Notes under the pieces: generated by a model
The model's database searches: none
What the model saw: only the letters and a program-made list of their open reading frames with translations
What the model was told of the DNA's origin: nothing
Shown: in pieces, positions 46,149-54,074 of the stretch
Position numbering within the stretch: position 1 is the first letter of the stretch
Layout: the number at the start of each line of letters is the position of its first letter
Assembly: GCA_028821475.1 (NCBI GenBank)
Contig: JAPPGB010000050.1
Location: 32,912 to 86,985, forward strand
From: Spirochaetaceae bacterium
GTDB taxonomy: Bacteria > Spirochaetota > Spirochaetia > SZUA-6 > Bin103
Direction: 5' to 3'
Length of the DNA: 54,074 bases
Made by a program: the position numbers and the translations under genes

Positions 46149-47074
46149 TGTCCTGAGCGGCCTGCCACGCTGGCCTCGATGTCCGCCAGGTAGAGATCCC
46201 TGAGGCGCCCGGTCATGGCGCCGGGGCCGGACTGGTCGCCGATGCGGCGCCCGTCGACCTGCACCACGGGGGTGAGCCCACCGAAAGTTCCCGTGACGAA
46301 TGCCTCGTCGGCGTCGTACACGTCGGTAAGCGAGAAGTTCTTCTCCAGCGCCGGAATACCCGCGGCACGGCAGATTGCCAGCACCTTGCCGCGCGTGATG
46401 CCGTTCATGCAGTACTGGCCGGTGGAGGTCCACACGGCCCCCGCCTTGACCATGAAGAAGTTGGTGGAGTTGCAGGTGCTCACGAAGCCGTGGATGTCGA
46501 GCATCAGCGCCTCGTCGCAGCCCGCTTCGAGCGCCTGGACGAGCGCGATCACCTCGTGCAGCTTGCTGTGGCAGTTCAGGCGCGGATCCAGGTAGTCGGG
46601 GGAACCGCGGCGCACGGTGGAGGTGAACAACCGGATGCCCGCCGCGCTGGTCCGCGGGTCGGCGCGCTTGTGCTCCGCGATGATCACCACCGTGGGCGCG
46701 CCCACGGTGAGACGCGGATCCTGGGCAGGCGTGCGCTTGATCCCGCGGGTGACCATCAGGCGCACGTGCACGCCGCCGGTCATTCGGTTGGCGTCGACCG
46801 TCGCCCGCAGCGCCGCCGTCAGCTCGGCGCGGCTCCGTCCGATGTCGAGGCCGATCGCCCGGGCGCCCTGGAACAGCCGGTCGAGATGCTCGTCGAGGTG
46901 CACGAGGACGCCACGGTGCAGGCGGATCCCCTCCCACACGCCATCCCCGACCAGGAACCCCGAGTCGAACACCGAAACCTTCGCTTCGGAGCGCGGCACC
47001 AGCTCGCCGTTGACGTGGATCAGCACCGTCTCGTTGCGCGGATCGGGAAGTGCGTTGTGCGTTCCGGTCGGCAT
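46133..47074 (-). CDS. Class IV PLP aminotransferase (D-amino-acid / branched-chain type)
   Basis: A 313-residue fold-type IV PLP enzyme. It starts with VHVNG-like IHVNGELVPRSEAKVSVFDS and GDGVWEGIRLHRG. The PLP-binding Lys lies in LNCHSKLHEVIAL near residue 170. A glutamate/serine segment follows (EALMLDIHGFVSTCNSTNFF), with TRGKVLAICRAAGIP and the GTFGGLTPV cofactor loop. It transfers amino groups to keto acids, making either branched-chain or D-amino acids; residues alone do not decide. The ATG at 47074 is used. Confidence 0.88.
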   Translation of the reverse strand: MPTGTHNALPDPRNETVLIHVNGELVPRSEAKVSVFDSGFLVGDGVWEGIRLHRGVLVHLDEHLDRLFQGARAIGLDIGRSRAELTAALRATVDANRMTGGVHVRLMVTRGIKRTPAQDPRLTVGAPTVVIIAEHKRADPRTSAAGIRLFTSTVRRGSPDYLDPRLNCHSKLHEVIALVQALEAGCDEALMLDIHGFVSTCNSTNFFMVKAGAVWTSTGQYCMNGITRGKVLAICRAAGIPALEKNFSLTDVYDADEAFVTGTFGGLTPVVQVDGRRIGDQSGPGAMTGRLRDLYLADIEASVAGRSGHQDSK

Positions 47075-47113
47075 GCCGCCAGCCTACCGAGCGCGCTGAG
47101 GACGCGTCATCCA

Positions 47114-47139
47114 GTTATCCCCGTTATCCCCCGTTATCC
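47114..47139. repeat. Three direct repeats of GTTATCC
   Basis: GTTATCC occurs at 47114, 47123 and 47133 (9- and 10-bp steps) in the gap between the aminotransferase start and the tRNA promoter. The near-helical spacing suggests a regulator site, but none is known. Confidence 0.5.
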
Positions 47140-47148
47140 GGCACCATG

Positions 47149-47178
47149 CTGACGCGGTGCCCGCCCATGTGCTATATT
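47149..47178 (+). promoter_or_regulatory. Promoter of tRNA-Gln
   Basis: A CTGACG box at 47149-47154 and a TATATT box at 47173-47178 are 18 bp apart. Transcription would start near 47185, seven bases before the tRNA. Confidence 0.6.
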
Positions 47179-47191
47179 GCTCCCTGTTCAC

Positions 47192-47262
47192 TGCCCGATG
47201 GTGTAACGGTAGCACGACAGACTCTGGATCTGTTCGTCGGGGTTCGAATCCCTGTCGGGCAG
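47192..47262 (+). tRNA. tRNA-Gln (anticodon CTG)
   Basis: A 71-nt cloverleaf. The acceptor stem is TGCCCGA paired with TCGGGCA, with G as discriminator. The D arm contains GGTGTAACGGTAGC. The anticodon stem is ACAGA/TCTGT with loop CTCTGGA, giving anticodon CTG (reads CAG). The T arm is GGGTTCGAATCCC within its stem. CCA is not encoded. It stands alone between two protein genes. Confidence 0.95.
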
Positions 47263-47400
47263 CTACCCGTCCCGGACGGTCATCTCACTGCTGCGACGCG
47301 TTGTAGGTTGTCTTCGAGCGTTGCCGCTCACCACGTACGGCGACCGGCCGGCCGCAGCCCACCCGCCTCCCCGTCCGGGGGCTGTAGTATGTTATGTGCG

Positions 47401-47868
47401 ATGAGCGACGTGGCGGTACGGGAGCAATTGGTCAAGGTCTTACAGGGACGCGGGGCGCACGTGCCGTTCGAGCGGGCGGTGGAGAACGTTCCCGAGGATC
47501 TGCGCGGGGTCGTGCCGGAGGGGGCGGAGACGTCGCTGTGGCAGCAACTGGAGCACCTGCGCATCGCGCAGCGGGACATCCTGGAATTCAGCCGCGATCC
47601 GGCGCACGTGTCGCCGGAGTGGCCGGACGGCTACTGGCCGGCCACGGCCGGCCCGCCCGGCGGCGCCTGGCAGAACAGCATCGACCGGTTCCTGGCCGAC
47701 CGCGCGGAGATGGTGGAGCTGGTGTCCGATCCGGAGGCCGACCTGTACACGCCGTTTGCCCACGGCACCGGGCAGACGCTGCTGCGCGAGGCGCTGGTGG
47801 TGGCGGATCACAACTCCTACCACGTGGGCCAGATCGTGCTGTTGCGCCGGCTGCTGGGCTGCTGGTGA
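47401..47868 (+). CDS. DinB-family protein
   Basis: A 155-residue four-helix-bundle protein of the DinB/YfiT-like type. The three metal-ligand histidines are in QQLEHLRIAQRD (near 50) and in VVADHNSYHVGQIVLLRR near the end, the usual pattern. Members include thiol transferases and unknown enzymes. ATG 47401 or ATG 47389 may be the start. It is followed 19 bp later by the ATPase gene and may be co-transcribed with it. Confidence 0.85.
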   Translation: MSDVAVREQLVKVLQGRGAHVPFERAVENVPEDLRGVVPEGAETSLWQQLEHLRIAQRDILEFSRDPAHVSPEWPDGYWPATAGPPGGAWQNSIDRFLADRAEMVELVSDPEADLYTPFAHGTGQTLLREALVVADHNSYHVGQIVLLRRLLGCW

Positions 47869-47887
47869 GCGGCGCCGCGGGAGAGCC

Positions 47888-49027
<1,140 letters not shown>

Positions 49028-49069
49028 CGCCTGCCGAGCCGGCGGGACCGGGCTCAGGTTGTGTCCGGC

Positions 49070-50710
49070 TCAGTTCGCCGGCGGCGTGGATGATTGCCTG
49101 GCGGTCAGTTGCGCGCGGATGTCGTCGAAGCTGATGCCGTAGCGCCGTGCGATGTCGCGCGCGTAGCTCAGGCCGACCGGCGGGCCGGGCCGGATCCGGT
49201 AGGTGCGGCGCACCTCGCCGTTGCTGCCGTTGCCGGTGTCGCCGGACTCGATGCCGGCCACCATGCTGACCAGCCGGCTGTCGCCATCCACTTCGCGGTT
49301 GATGGCGTCGACCCGCTCGCCCAGTTCGTGCAGGTGGGTGGCGAATACCGCGCGCGCGCCGAGCAGGCGCAGGCCGCGCACCACGTCCTCTGCCAGGTAC
49401 AGGCTCTCGCTCGGACTGGTGCTGGCCAGCGACTCGTTCATCAGGATCAGGCTGCTCTGGCTGGCAGCGGAGAAGATCGACGCCAAGCGGCGCGCCTCAT
49501 CGGCCAGCCTCCCACCCTCGGCGTGGCCGGGTTCGTCCACCGGGAAGTGGGTGTCCACCGCGTCCGCCGGGCTGACCGTGGCGGCGGCGGCCGGAGCGTA
49601 CAGGCCGGCCTGAGCAAGCACCTGCAGCAGGCCGACGGCACGGGTGAAGGTGGTCTTGCCGCCCTGGTTGGGGCCGGTGAGCACCAGGATGCGCCCGCCG
49701 GCGGCCATGTCCAGGTCGTTGCCGACGATGGCGCGTGCGTCCGCCTCGCTGCCGCCGAGGGCCAGGTTGACGTTGTACAGCCCGGTCACCTGCAGGTGCC
49801 GTTCGCCGGCGGCGGCCAAACGCGGCCGGCACACCGGCAGGCCGCGCGCCTGCAGCGCGCGAAACAGTTCCGCGGCGCCCAGGTAGAACGCGATCTCCCG
49901 TTCCAGTGACAGCAGGTCCTGCACCTGCAGGCGGACGTACTGGCCGAGCGCCTTGGCGAGCGGGCGCGCCACGGCGCCGAGAATCCGGTCCAGGTCGCCG
50001 AGCAGACTGCCCATGGCCGCCACCCGCTTGATGCTGGCGACCGGCTGATACGGGCTGGCCGTACCGAAGATGCGGCTCAGCAACGGGCGCTCGGCGAACT
50101 TCTCGTCGTGCACTGCCAGCAGCGTGGCCTCGGACGGTCGCAACTGGTCGTCCAGGTTGATGCCGATGCTGACGCTGGCGCGCCGCTTGAGGCCGCCGCG
50201 CAACGCCGGCAGCTCCTTGACCAGTCGCTGGTAGACCGGGTCCTCGCGCCGCTGCTTCACGAACGCCAGCATGGCCTGCATACCGGGCGACTTCAGGTCG
50301 GACAGCGCGGCGGCGTCGGCCAGCCGCTGCAGGCAGGACACGTAGGTTTCCAGCTCGCCCAGCCGCCACACCGCCTGCTGCAGCGGCGCACTCTGTTCCT
50401 TGCGCGTGGTACGGAAGTAGGCCAGTTCGCGCAGCATCGGGCGCACTTCCCGCAACACGGCGCACAGTTCGTCCGAGCCCAGCAGGTCGGCGAGGATGCT
50501 CTGCCGGTAGCCGATGGTTCCCACGTCCTGGCACAACTCGTACAGGAACTCTTCCGGCAGCCCGAACCGCTCGCGCACCGCCGCGATCCCAACGTCCTCG
50601 GCGGCCTGACGCGAGAGCCGAGCACCGCTCGGCGCGTGCGCAGCATCGGGATAACACAGGCTTACGCCGGGATGCCCGTGGGCGGAACCTGGCTGCGCAC
50701 CGGCCCTCAT
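49070..50710 (-). CDS. MutS-like ATPase lacking mismatch-recognition domain
   Basis: A 546-residue protein with MutS core and ATPase domains only. The ATPase has Walker A LTGPNQGGKTTFTRAVG near 345, the Walker B-like SSLILMNESLASTSPSES near 430 and the ATHLHEL segment near 465. The N-terminal mismatch-binding domain of MutS is absent, as in MutS2-like and stand-alone MutS-related proteins. There is no Smr nuclease domain at the end. Role in repair or recombination is not determined. The ATG at 50710 overlaps the stop of a five-codon leader. Confidence 0.85.
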   Translation of the reverse strand: MRAGAQPGSAHGHPGVSLCYPDAAHAPSGARLSRQAAEDVGIAAVRERFGLPEEFLYELCQDVGTIGYRQSILADLLGSDELCAVLREVRPMLRELAYFRTTRKEQSAPLQQAVWRLGELETYVSCLQRLADAAALSDLKSPGMQAMLAFVKQRREDPVYQRLVKELPALRGGLKRRASVSIGINLDDQLRPSEATLLAVHDEKFAERPLLSRIFGTASPYQPVASIKRVAAMGSLLGDLDRILGAVARPLAKALGQYVRLQVQDLLSLEREIAFYLGAAELFRALQARGLPVCRPRLAAAGERHLQVTGLYNVNLALGGSEADARAIVGNDLDMAAGGRILVLTGPNQGGKTTFTRAVGLLQVLAQAGLYAPAAAATVSPADAVDTHFPVDEPGHAEGGRLADEARRLASIFSAASQSSLILMNESLASTSPSESLYLAEDVVRGLRLLGARAVFATHLHELGERVDAINREVDGDSRLVSMVAGIESGDTGNGSNGEVRRTYRIRPGPPVGLSYARDIARRYGISFDDIRAQLTARQSSTPPAN

Positions 50711-50724
50711 CGTGTTCCGGTCAT
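50707..50724 (-). promoter_or_regulatory. Five-codon leader ORF coupled to the MutS-like gene
   Basis: ATG-ACC-GGA-ACA-CGA-TGA starts at 50724 and its TGA overlaps the MutS-like ATG (ATGA). The strongest ribosome site nearby, AGGAGGAGG at 50737-50745, lies 12 bases before this leader and 26 before the main start. This suggests translation through coupling. It could also mean that the annotated gene start is in doubt. Confidence 0.35.
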
Positions 50725-50951
50725 CGCGTGACCGTGCCTCCTCCTTGACGTTGCTTGACGTTGCCTGATGTGGTGAGAGGTTCCATCGCGACTAATGCTA
50801 ACCACTGGCCGCATGCTCCCGCAACGCCCTCGCGAGTGGCCGCGGTGCTGGCTCCGCGGCTCGGATCACTGCGATCCACGTCGAACAGCTCTGCCGCGCG
50901 TACTGCGCGCAGGCGGCCCGGCATCGCGGGTTGTCCACCTCGGCAGGGCGT

Positions 50952-51290
50952 TCAGAGCGCGAGCACAAGCCGGAGCCCAGCCTCCACTTCGGCGAGGTGC
51001 CTTGGCCTCAGTGTTCCCGCCTGTTCCACCAGTCGCGCGCGATCGAGGCAAGTCAATTGGGACACGACGACCACCGAGTCTCTGGGCAACAACGACTCGG
51101 CCGCGTCCAGATGCACGTTGCCGGGCGCGTCGGCCAGCCTCCGATTGGTGGTGAACGGCACGCACAGCACGGACCCGATTCCACTGCGATTGAAACTGTC
51201 TGCCTGAACGATCAGGAGCGGACGCCGAAAGCCCGGTTCGCTGCCGAAAGGGACGCCGAGATCCGCCCACCAGATCTCACCACGAGTCAT
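50952..51290 (-). CDS. mazF: MazF/PemK-family endoribonuclease toxin
   Basis: A 112-residue toxin. The opening RGEIWWADLGVPFGSEPGF leads into RRPLLIVQADSFN, followed by SVLCVPFTTNRRLADAPGNV and SVVVVSQLTCLDRARL, as in MazF-type sequence-specific mRNA interferases. The start overlaps the antitoxin gene by 14 bp, so both are made from one mRNA. The protein looks intact. The gap from 50725 to 50951 has no gene. Confidence 0.92.
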   Translation of the reverse strand: MTRGEIWWADLGVPFGSEPGFRRPLLIVQADSFNRSGIGSVLCVPFTTNRRLADAPGNVHLDAAESLLPRDSVVVVSQLTCLDRARLVEQAGTLRPRHLAEVEAGLRLVLAL

Positions 51291-51525
51291 CGCGAGTCAG
51301 GTTCCGCAGGCTCTCAAGCCCCGCGGCCATGTCGTCCTGCGACTGCCGGGCGGGTAGATCGCCATACACGGCGTTGAGGCGTTCGGTCACTGCCTGCTGG
51401 CGGTGGTTGACGAGGAACTGCTCGAGCGCGATGGCGAACAGCCGGCTACGCGGAATCCCCAATTCACCGGCTACCTCATCTGCCTTTCTAAACAGGTGTT
51501 CCGGCAGCGATACAGCCGTCTTCAT
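51277..51525 (-). CDS. Ribbon-helix-helix antitoxin partner of MazF
   Basis: An 82-residue protein with an N-terminal ribbon-helix-helix DNA-binding fold: strand KTAVSLPEHLF, then helices KADEVAGELG and SRLFAIALEQFL. A polar C-terminal tail (AAGLESLRNLTRDDSW) probably wraps the toxin. It is the first gene of the toxin-antitoxin operon. Its ATG would lie only two or three bases inside the predicted mRNA, so translation may be leaderless. Confidence 0.88.
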   Translation of the reverse strand: MKTAVSLPEHLFRKADEVAGELGIPRSRLFAIALEQFLVNHRQQAVTERLNAVYGDLPARQSQDDMAAGLESLRNLTRDDSW

Positions 51526-51533
51526 CGCCTGTG

Positions 51534-51562
51534 AGTATGACCGAGGTATGACTCCCGGTCAA
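51534..51562 (-). promoter_or_regulatory. Toxin-antitoxin promoter with overlapping direct-repeat operator
   Basis: On the minus strand, TTGACC (51557-51562) and CATACT (51534-51539) are 17 bp apart. GTATGAC on the plus strand occurs at 51535-51541 and 51546-51552, exactly 11 bp apart, covering the downstream box and spacer. Repeats one helical turn apart are what ribbon-helix-helix repressors bind, so autoregulation by the antitoxin is likely. Confidence 0.6.
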
Positions 51563-51625
51563 CAGGCCGACGAGACTGGAGAATGGGCTTGATAACGCGG
51601 GCCGGGCGGCGCAGAATGAGGCGTC

Positions 51626-52549
51626 ATGGGACAGTCCACCTTCACGGTCGACGGCGCGGCACCGTTCGTGTTCGACGACAACTGGGACAACTTCGGCAAC
51701 CTGCGCCCGGAGGCGCGCCGGTTGAGCGCCACCAACGCCGACGGCGTGCCCGTCGTTGCCCTCACCGAGGAGCAGAAGTTCACCTTCGACACCCAGGGCT
51801 GGTTGTGCATCCCCGGTGTGCTCGACGAGGCGGAGTTGGAGGAGATGCGCGCCTTCTGCTATCGGCTCAAGGATCGGCCCGAGTCGCTGCCGGAACACCA
51901 GCGCACGCCGGTCGCCGGGCCGCTCGAGAAGCTGCTCGATCACCCGGTGGTGGTCGGATTCTGCAACGAGTTCCTGGCCTACCATCGCCTCGACGGGGAG
52001 GACCACTACGGGTTCCGCTTCGAGACCAGCTTCCTGTTCTACCGCGGGGTGGGGCAGGGCACGTTCAGCCCGCACAACGGCAACGGCGTGTGGCGGCTGC
52101 CGGGTAACTCGCACGAGTACCGCGCCATTCCGGGCAAGGCGTACTCGGGGCTGACGCGCTGCGTCTGGGAACTCAATGCGGTGCAGGAGCGGGACGGCGG
52201 TACGCTGTTCGTGTCCGGCAGTCACAAGGCGGCGTACACGCTGCCGCCGTCGATCTACGACCAGGACTCGCCGCTGTGGAGCACCTACTCCTGTCCGGCC
52301 GGCTCGGTGATCTTGTTCAGCGAGGCGACCACTCACAGCGCCCGTCCGTGGACCAACGCGGAGGTGCCGCGCCTGGCGATCTTCAACCAGTACAACGGCA
52401 TCGGCAGCCGCTTTCACTGGTGGCAGCCGCCGCCCGAGCTGCTCGACGCCATGCCTCGGAAGCGCCGGTCCCTGTTCCGCCACGCCTACGGCGAAGCGGC
52501 CAACACGGGCCTGGGCACGCGCAACCTGTTCGATCGGGCTCTGGGCTGA
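51626..52549 (+). CDS. Phytanoyl-CoA dioxygenase-like protein 1
   Basis: A 307-residue PhyH-family protein. It has EEQKFTFDTQGWLCIPGVLD near 50, CVWELNAVQERDGGTLFVSG then SHKAAY near 195, and PAGSVILFSEATTHSARPW near 235 with the distal His. The early H-x-D iron motif is not obvious. The closest His segment, GNSHEYRAIPG, lacks the Asp at the right place. Catalysis is therefore less sure than for its neighbour. The ATG at 51626 has GAGG upstream. The second PhyH gene follows 10 bp later. Confidence 0.82.
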   Translation: MGQSTFTVDGAAPFVFDDNWDNFGNLRPEARRLSATNADGVPVVALTEEQKFTFDTQGWLCIPGVLDEAELEEMRAFCYRLKDRPESLPEHQRTPVAGPLEKLLDHPVVVGFCNEFLAYHRLDGEDHYGFRFETSFLFYRGVGQGTFSPHNGNGVWRLPGNSHEYRAIPGKAYSGLTRCVWELNAVQERDGGTLFVSGSHKAAYTLPPSIYDQDSPLWSTYSCPAGSVILFSEATTHSARPWTNAEVPRLAIFNQYNGIGSRFHWWQPPPELLDAMPRKRRSLFRHAYGEAANTGLGTRNLFDRALG

Positions 52550-52559
52550 GGAGATGACC

Positions 52560-53459
52560 ATGACTGAAGCAGTTTCGCTCAACCAACGAGCCGCGAGCGG
52601 CGCTTGGCTCGACTATCGCCTGACCCCTGCCGAGGGCGAGACGTTCGGACGCGACGGCTACATGATTCTGGACGCAGTGCTGCCGGAAGCGGTGACCGAC
52701 GGACTGGAGGAGGCGTTCGACAAGGTATGGGCCGGCGAGCGCGGCGCGCGCGGGGTTACCGAACTGGACAAAATCAACATGTTCGACTTCCTCGGCAAGG
52801 ACGACCGGTTCCTGGACCTGGTCGACTGGCCGGCCAGCTTTCCGAAGGTGGTGGATATTCTGGGTTGGAATATCCAGATCTACCACACCCACATGATGGT
52901 GAGTCCGGGGGCGGGGCAGGGAGCGCCGCCGGGTACCCGCGGTTGGCACCAGGACAGCGACCGGCTCAACGCGGAGCTGGAATCGCACCCGAGGCCGCGG
53001 GTGTCGCTGAAGGTCGCGTTCTTCCTGACCGATTGCAGCGTGAAGGGGCGCGGCAATTTCGGCGCCGTGCCGGGCAGCCACCTCAAGGATGCGCTGGTGG
53101 ACCGCGACCATCGCGACGTCGATCCTCCAGGCGCCACCGAGGTGCTGGTGCCGCGCGGCGGCATCGTGCTGTTCGACCGGCGCATCTGGCACACCGGCAC
53201 CGAGAACTACGCCGACTTTCCGCGCAAGGTGCTGTTCTACGGGTACAGCTACCGCTGGCTGCGTCCGCGCGACGACATGACCGTGGAGCACTACCTGGAG
53301 CGCAGTGACCCGATCCGGCGGCAGTTGCTCGGCACCAGCCCGAGCGGCGGCCACGGCTACACTTCTCCGAAGCCGGGCGACGTGCCGCTGCGCGACTGGC
53401 TGGAAGTGAATCCCGCGGATCCCGCCGCCGCCAGCGCCGCCGGCGCACCGGCGGCGTAG
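52560..53459 (+). CDS. Phytanoyl-CoA dioxygenase-like protein 2
   Basis: A 299-residue Fe(II)/2-oxoglutarate dioxygenase of the PhyH family. The iron ligands are visible: RGWHQDSDRLN gives H-x-D and LFDRRIWHTGTENY the distal His; the GAVPGSHLKD loop and the FPRKVLFYGYSYRW segment are also typical. Start ATG 52560 is six bases after GAGGAG; an ATG at 52554 abuts that site and is unlikely. It probably hydroxylates a small acid or natural product; the substrate is unknown. Confidence 0.88.
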   Translation: MTEAVSLNQRAASGAWLDYRLTPAEGETFGRDGYMILDAVLPEAVTDGLEEAFDKVWAGERGARGVTELDKINMFDFLGKDDRFLDLVDWPASFPKVVDILGWNIQIYHTHMMVSPGAGQGAPPGTRGWHQDSDRLNAELESHPRPRVSLKVAFFLTDCSVKGRGNFGAVPGSHLKDALVDRDHRDVDPPGATEVLVPRGGIVLFDRRIWHTGTENYADFPRKVLFYGYSYRWLRPRDDMTVEHYLERSDPIRRQLLGTSPSGGHGYTSPKPGDVPLRDWLEVNPADPAAASAAGAPAA

Positions 53460-53790
53460 GAGTCTGTCGATTGCGCCGGGTTCCTGAACGCGCGGGATCG
53501 GGTCGGTTGCTCGCCCCGCGGGCTTGCGGCGGTACCGATGTGCGTCGTGGTCGGGGTTCCGGGCTGGGCGCCGGGGGATTGGCTCGCATCGGGAACCGAC
53601 GGCCGCGCAGCGGCTGTCGGTGGTGCAGCGCCGCTCCCGCCGCCGCCGCCGGCGGTGGCGGCAGGTCACCGGGGACACGGCTGTCGATGCCAGTACCGGG
53701 CAGTATGACCCGGCACCGGCGCACGCGCCGGTAGCCGCGCGCGTCGCGCACGAAAGCTGCAGCGTGGGGGGAGAAGGCGGTGCGGCCGCG
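53460..53790. other. Gene-free stretch before the last gene
   Basis: About 330 bp of GC-rich sequence with proline/alanine-type codon runs (CCGCCGCCGCC near 53640). I see no gene, RNA, or clear promoter. Confidence 0.45.
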
Positions 53791-54074
53791 GTGACCGATC
53801 TCGTACGCTCGCTGCATGCGACGCCGCAGCAGGCGGTGATCGAGTTGGCCGGCGGTACGCTCGCGCTGAGTTGGCTGCACGCGGTGCCGGGTTCCTCGCG
53901 TACGGTCCTGGAGGCCACCGACCGGTATTGCCGCGCGTCGCTGGCCGACCTGCTCGGCGCGGTGCCGGCGTCGGTGGTCAGCAGCGCCGCCGCCGTCGCC
54001 GCGGCGGCGGCGGCGCTCCGCCGGGCGCGCGTACTGGCCGGCGCGGAAACGCCGGTGCTCGGAGCCGCCTGCAC
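53791..54074 (+). CDS. CinA-like domain protein, 5' part (runs off the right edge)
   Basis: Ninety-four codons from GTG 53791 to the end of the window. The sequence VRSLHATPQQAVIELAGG, then ALSWLHAVPGSSRTVLEAT, RYCRASLADLLGAVP and PVLGAAC follows the CinA C-terminal-like domain found fused or free in bacteria and plants. That domain resembles nicotinamide-nucleotide amidase. An alanine-rich helix (VSSAAAVAAAAAALRRAR) lies in the middle. The start has only a distant GGAGAAGG. Identity is likely, function uncertain. Confidence 0.6.
   Translation, partial: MTDLVRSLHATPQQAVIELAGGTLALSWLHAVPGSSRTVLEATDRYCRASLADLLGAVPASVVSSAAAVAAAAAALRRARVLAGAETPVLGAAC

Noticed and set aside
52383-54074. A 563-codon minus-strand frame over the PhyH genes to the right edge
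   Set aside because: It is antisense to two well-supported dioxygenase genes, and its product is Arg/Ala/Pro-rich without domains.

Overview
This is about 54 kb of G+C-rich bacterial DNA (roughly two thirds G+C by eye). The periplasmic binding proteins have leader ends of the FASPSEE and FASGEEE kind. Together with two binding-protein/permease/permease operons of the LplB/YtcP type, this suggests a high-GC member of the Spirochaetota, probably environmental or host-associated. That placement is inferred from protein style, because no rRNA is present. The extreme left edge (about 1-125) is a G/C homopolymer smear that looks like a poor-quality contig end.

Layout. 1-6.9 kb: a type I-G (formerly I-U) CRISPR-Cas effector operon on the minus strand, in the order small leader ORF, cas3, csx17 (cas8), csb1 (cas7) and csb2 (cas5-cas6 fusion, cut by the edge). 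A strong sigma-70-type promoter precedes it. The adaptation genes and array would lie beyond the edge. 7-8.3 kb: a Uma2-family nuclease gene lying between fragments of a broken AAA/PD-(D/E)XK gene. 8.3-15.1 kb: a SulP anion transporter, cobQ, pepF, a Gfo/Idh oxidoreductase and a YCII protein. 15.4-21.4 kb: a sugar ABC importer (binding protein plus two permeases) with a membrane-bound AraC-type regulator upstream. 21.6-25.8 kb: a zinc alcohol dehydrogenase, an epimerase-like enzyme and an ABC exporter. 25.8-29.8 kb: a small winged-helix regulator with a palindromic operator, an intact AAA/PD-(D/E)XK gene and a frameshifted one.

29.9-35.5 kb: a visibly AT-richer island. It carries a PstI/BsuBI-type restriction-modification pair, a decayed ABC-exporter fragment and a pentapeptide-repeat/FRG fusion protein. 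It is bracketed by a 116-bp imperfect direct repeat of the 3' end of a binding-protein gene. 35.4-39 kb: the second importer operon, whose gene end is the right-hand repeat. 39-41.1 kb: a ParA ATPase coupled to an internally deleted AlbA/RecG-like gene. 41.2-47 kb: a MurA-like enzyme, a HigA-type antitoxin coupled to an inositol-dehydrogenase-like gene, a broken HNH gene, an S66 peptidase, a PIG-L deacetylase and a class IV aminotransferase. 47-54 kb: tRNA-Gln(CTG), a DinB-fold protein, a sugar-importer ATPase, a MutS-like ATPase, a MazF-type toxin-antitoxin pair with a visible operator, two phytanoyl-CoA-dioxygenase-like genes and the start of a CinA-like gene.

How the parts work together. 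Neither importer operon carries an ATPase gene; the lone MsmX/UgpC-like ATPase at 47.9 kb is the obvious candidate to serve both. Defence and conflict genes are scattered throughout: CRISPR I-G, Uma2, the R-M system, FRG, MazF, HigA, and AAA/PD-(D/E)XK genes in three states of preservation. Many remnants show repeated gain and decay of such genes.
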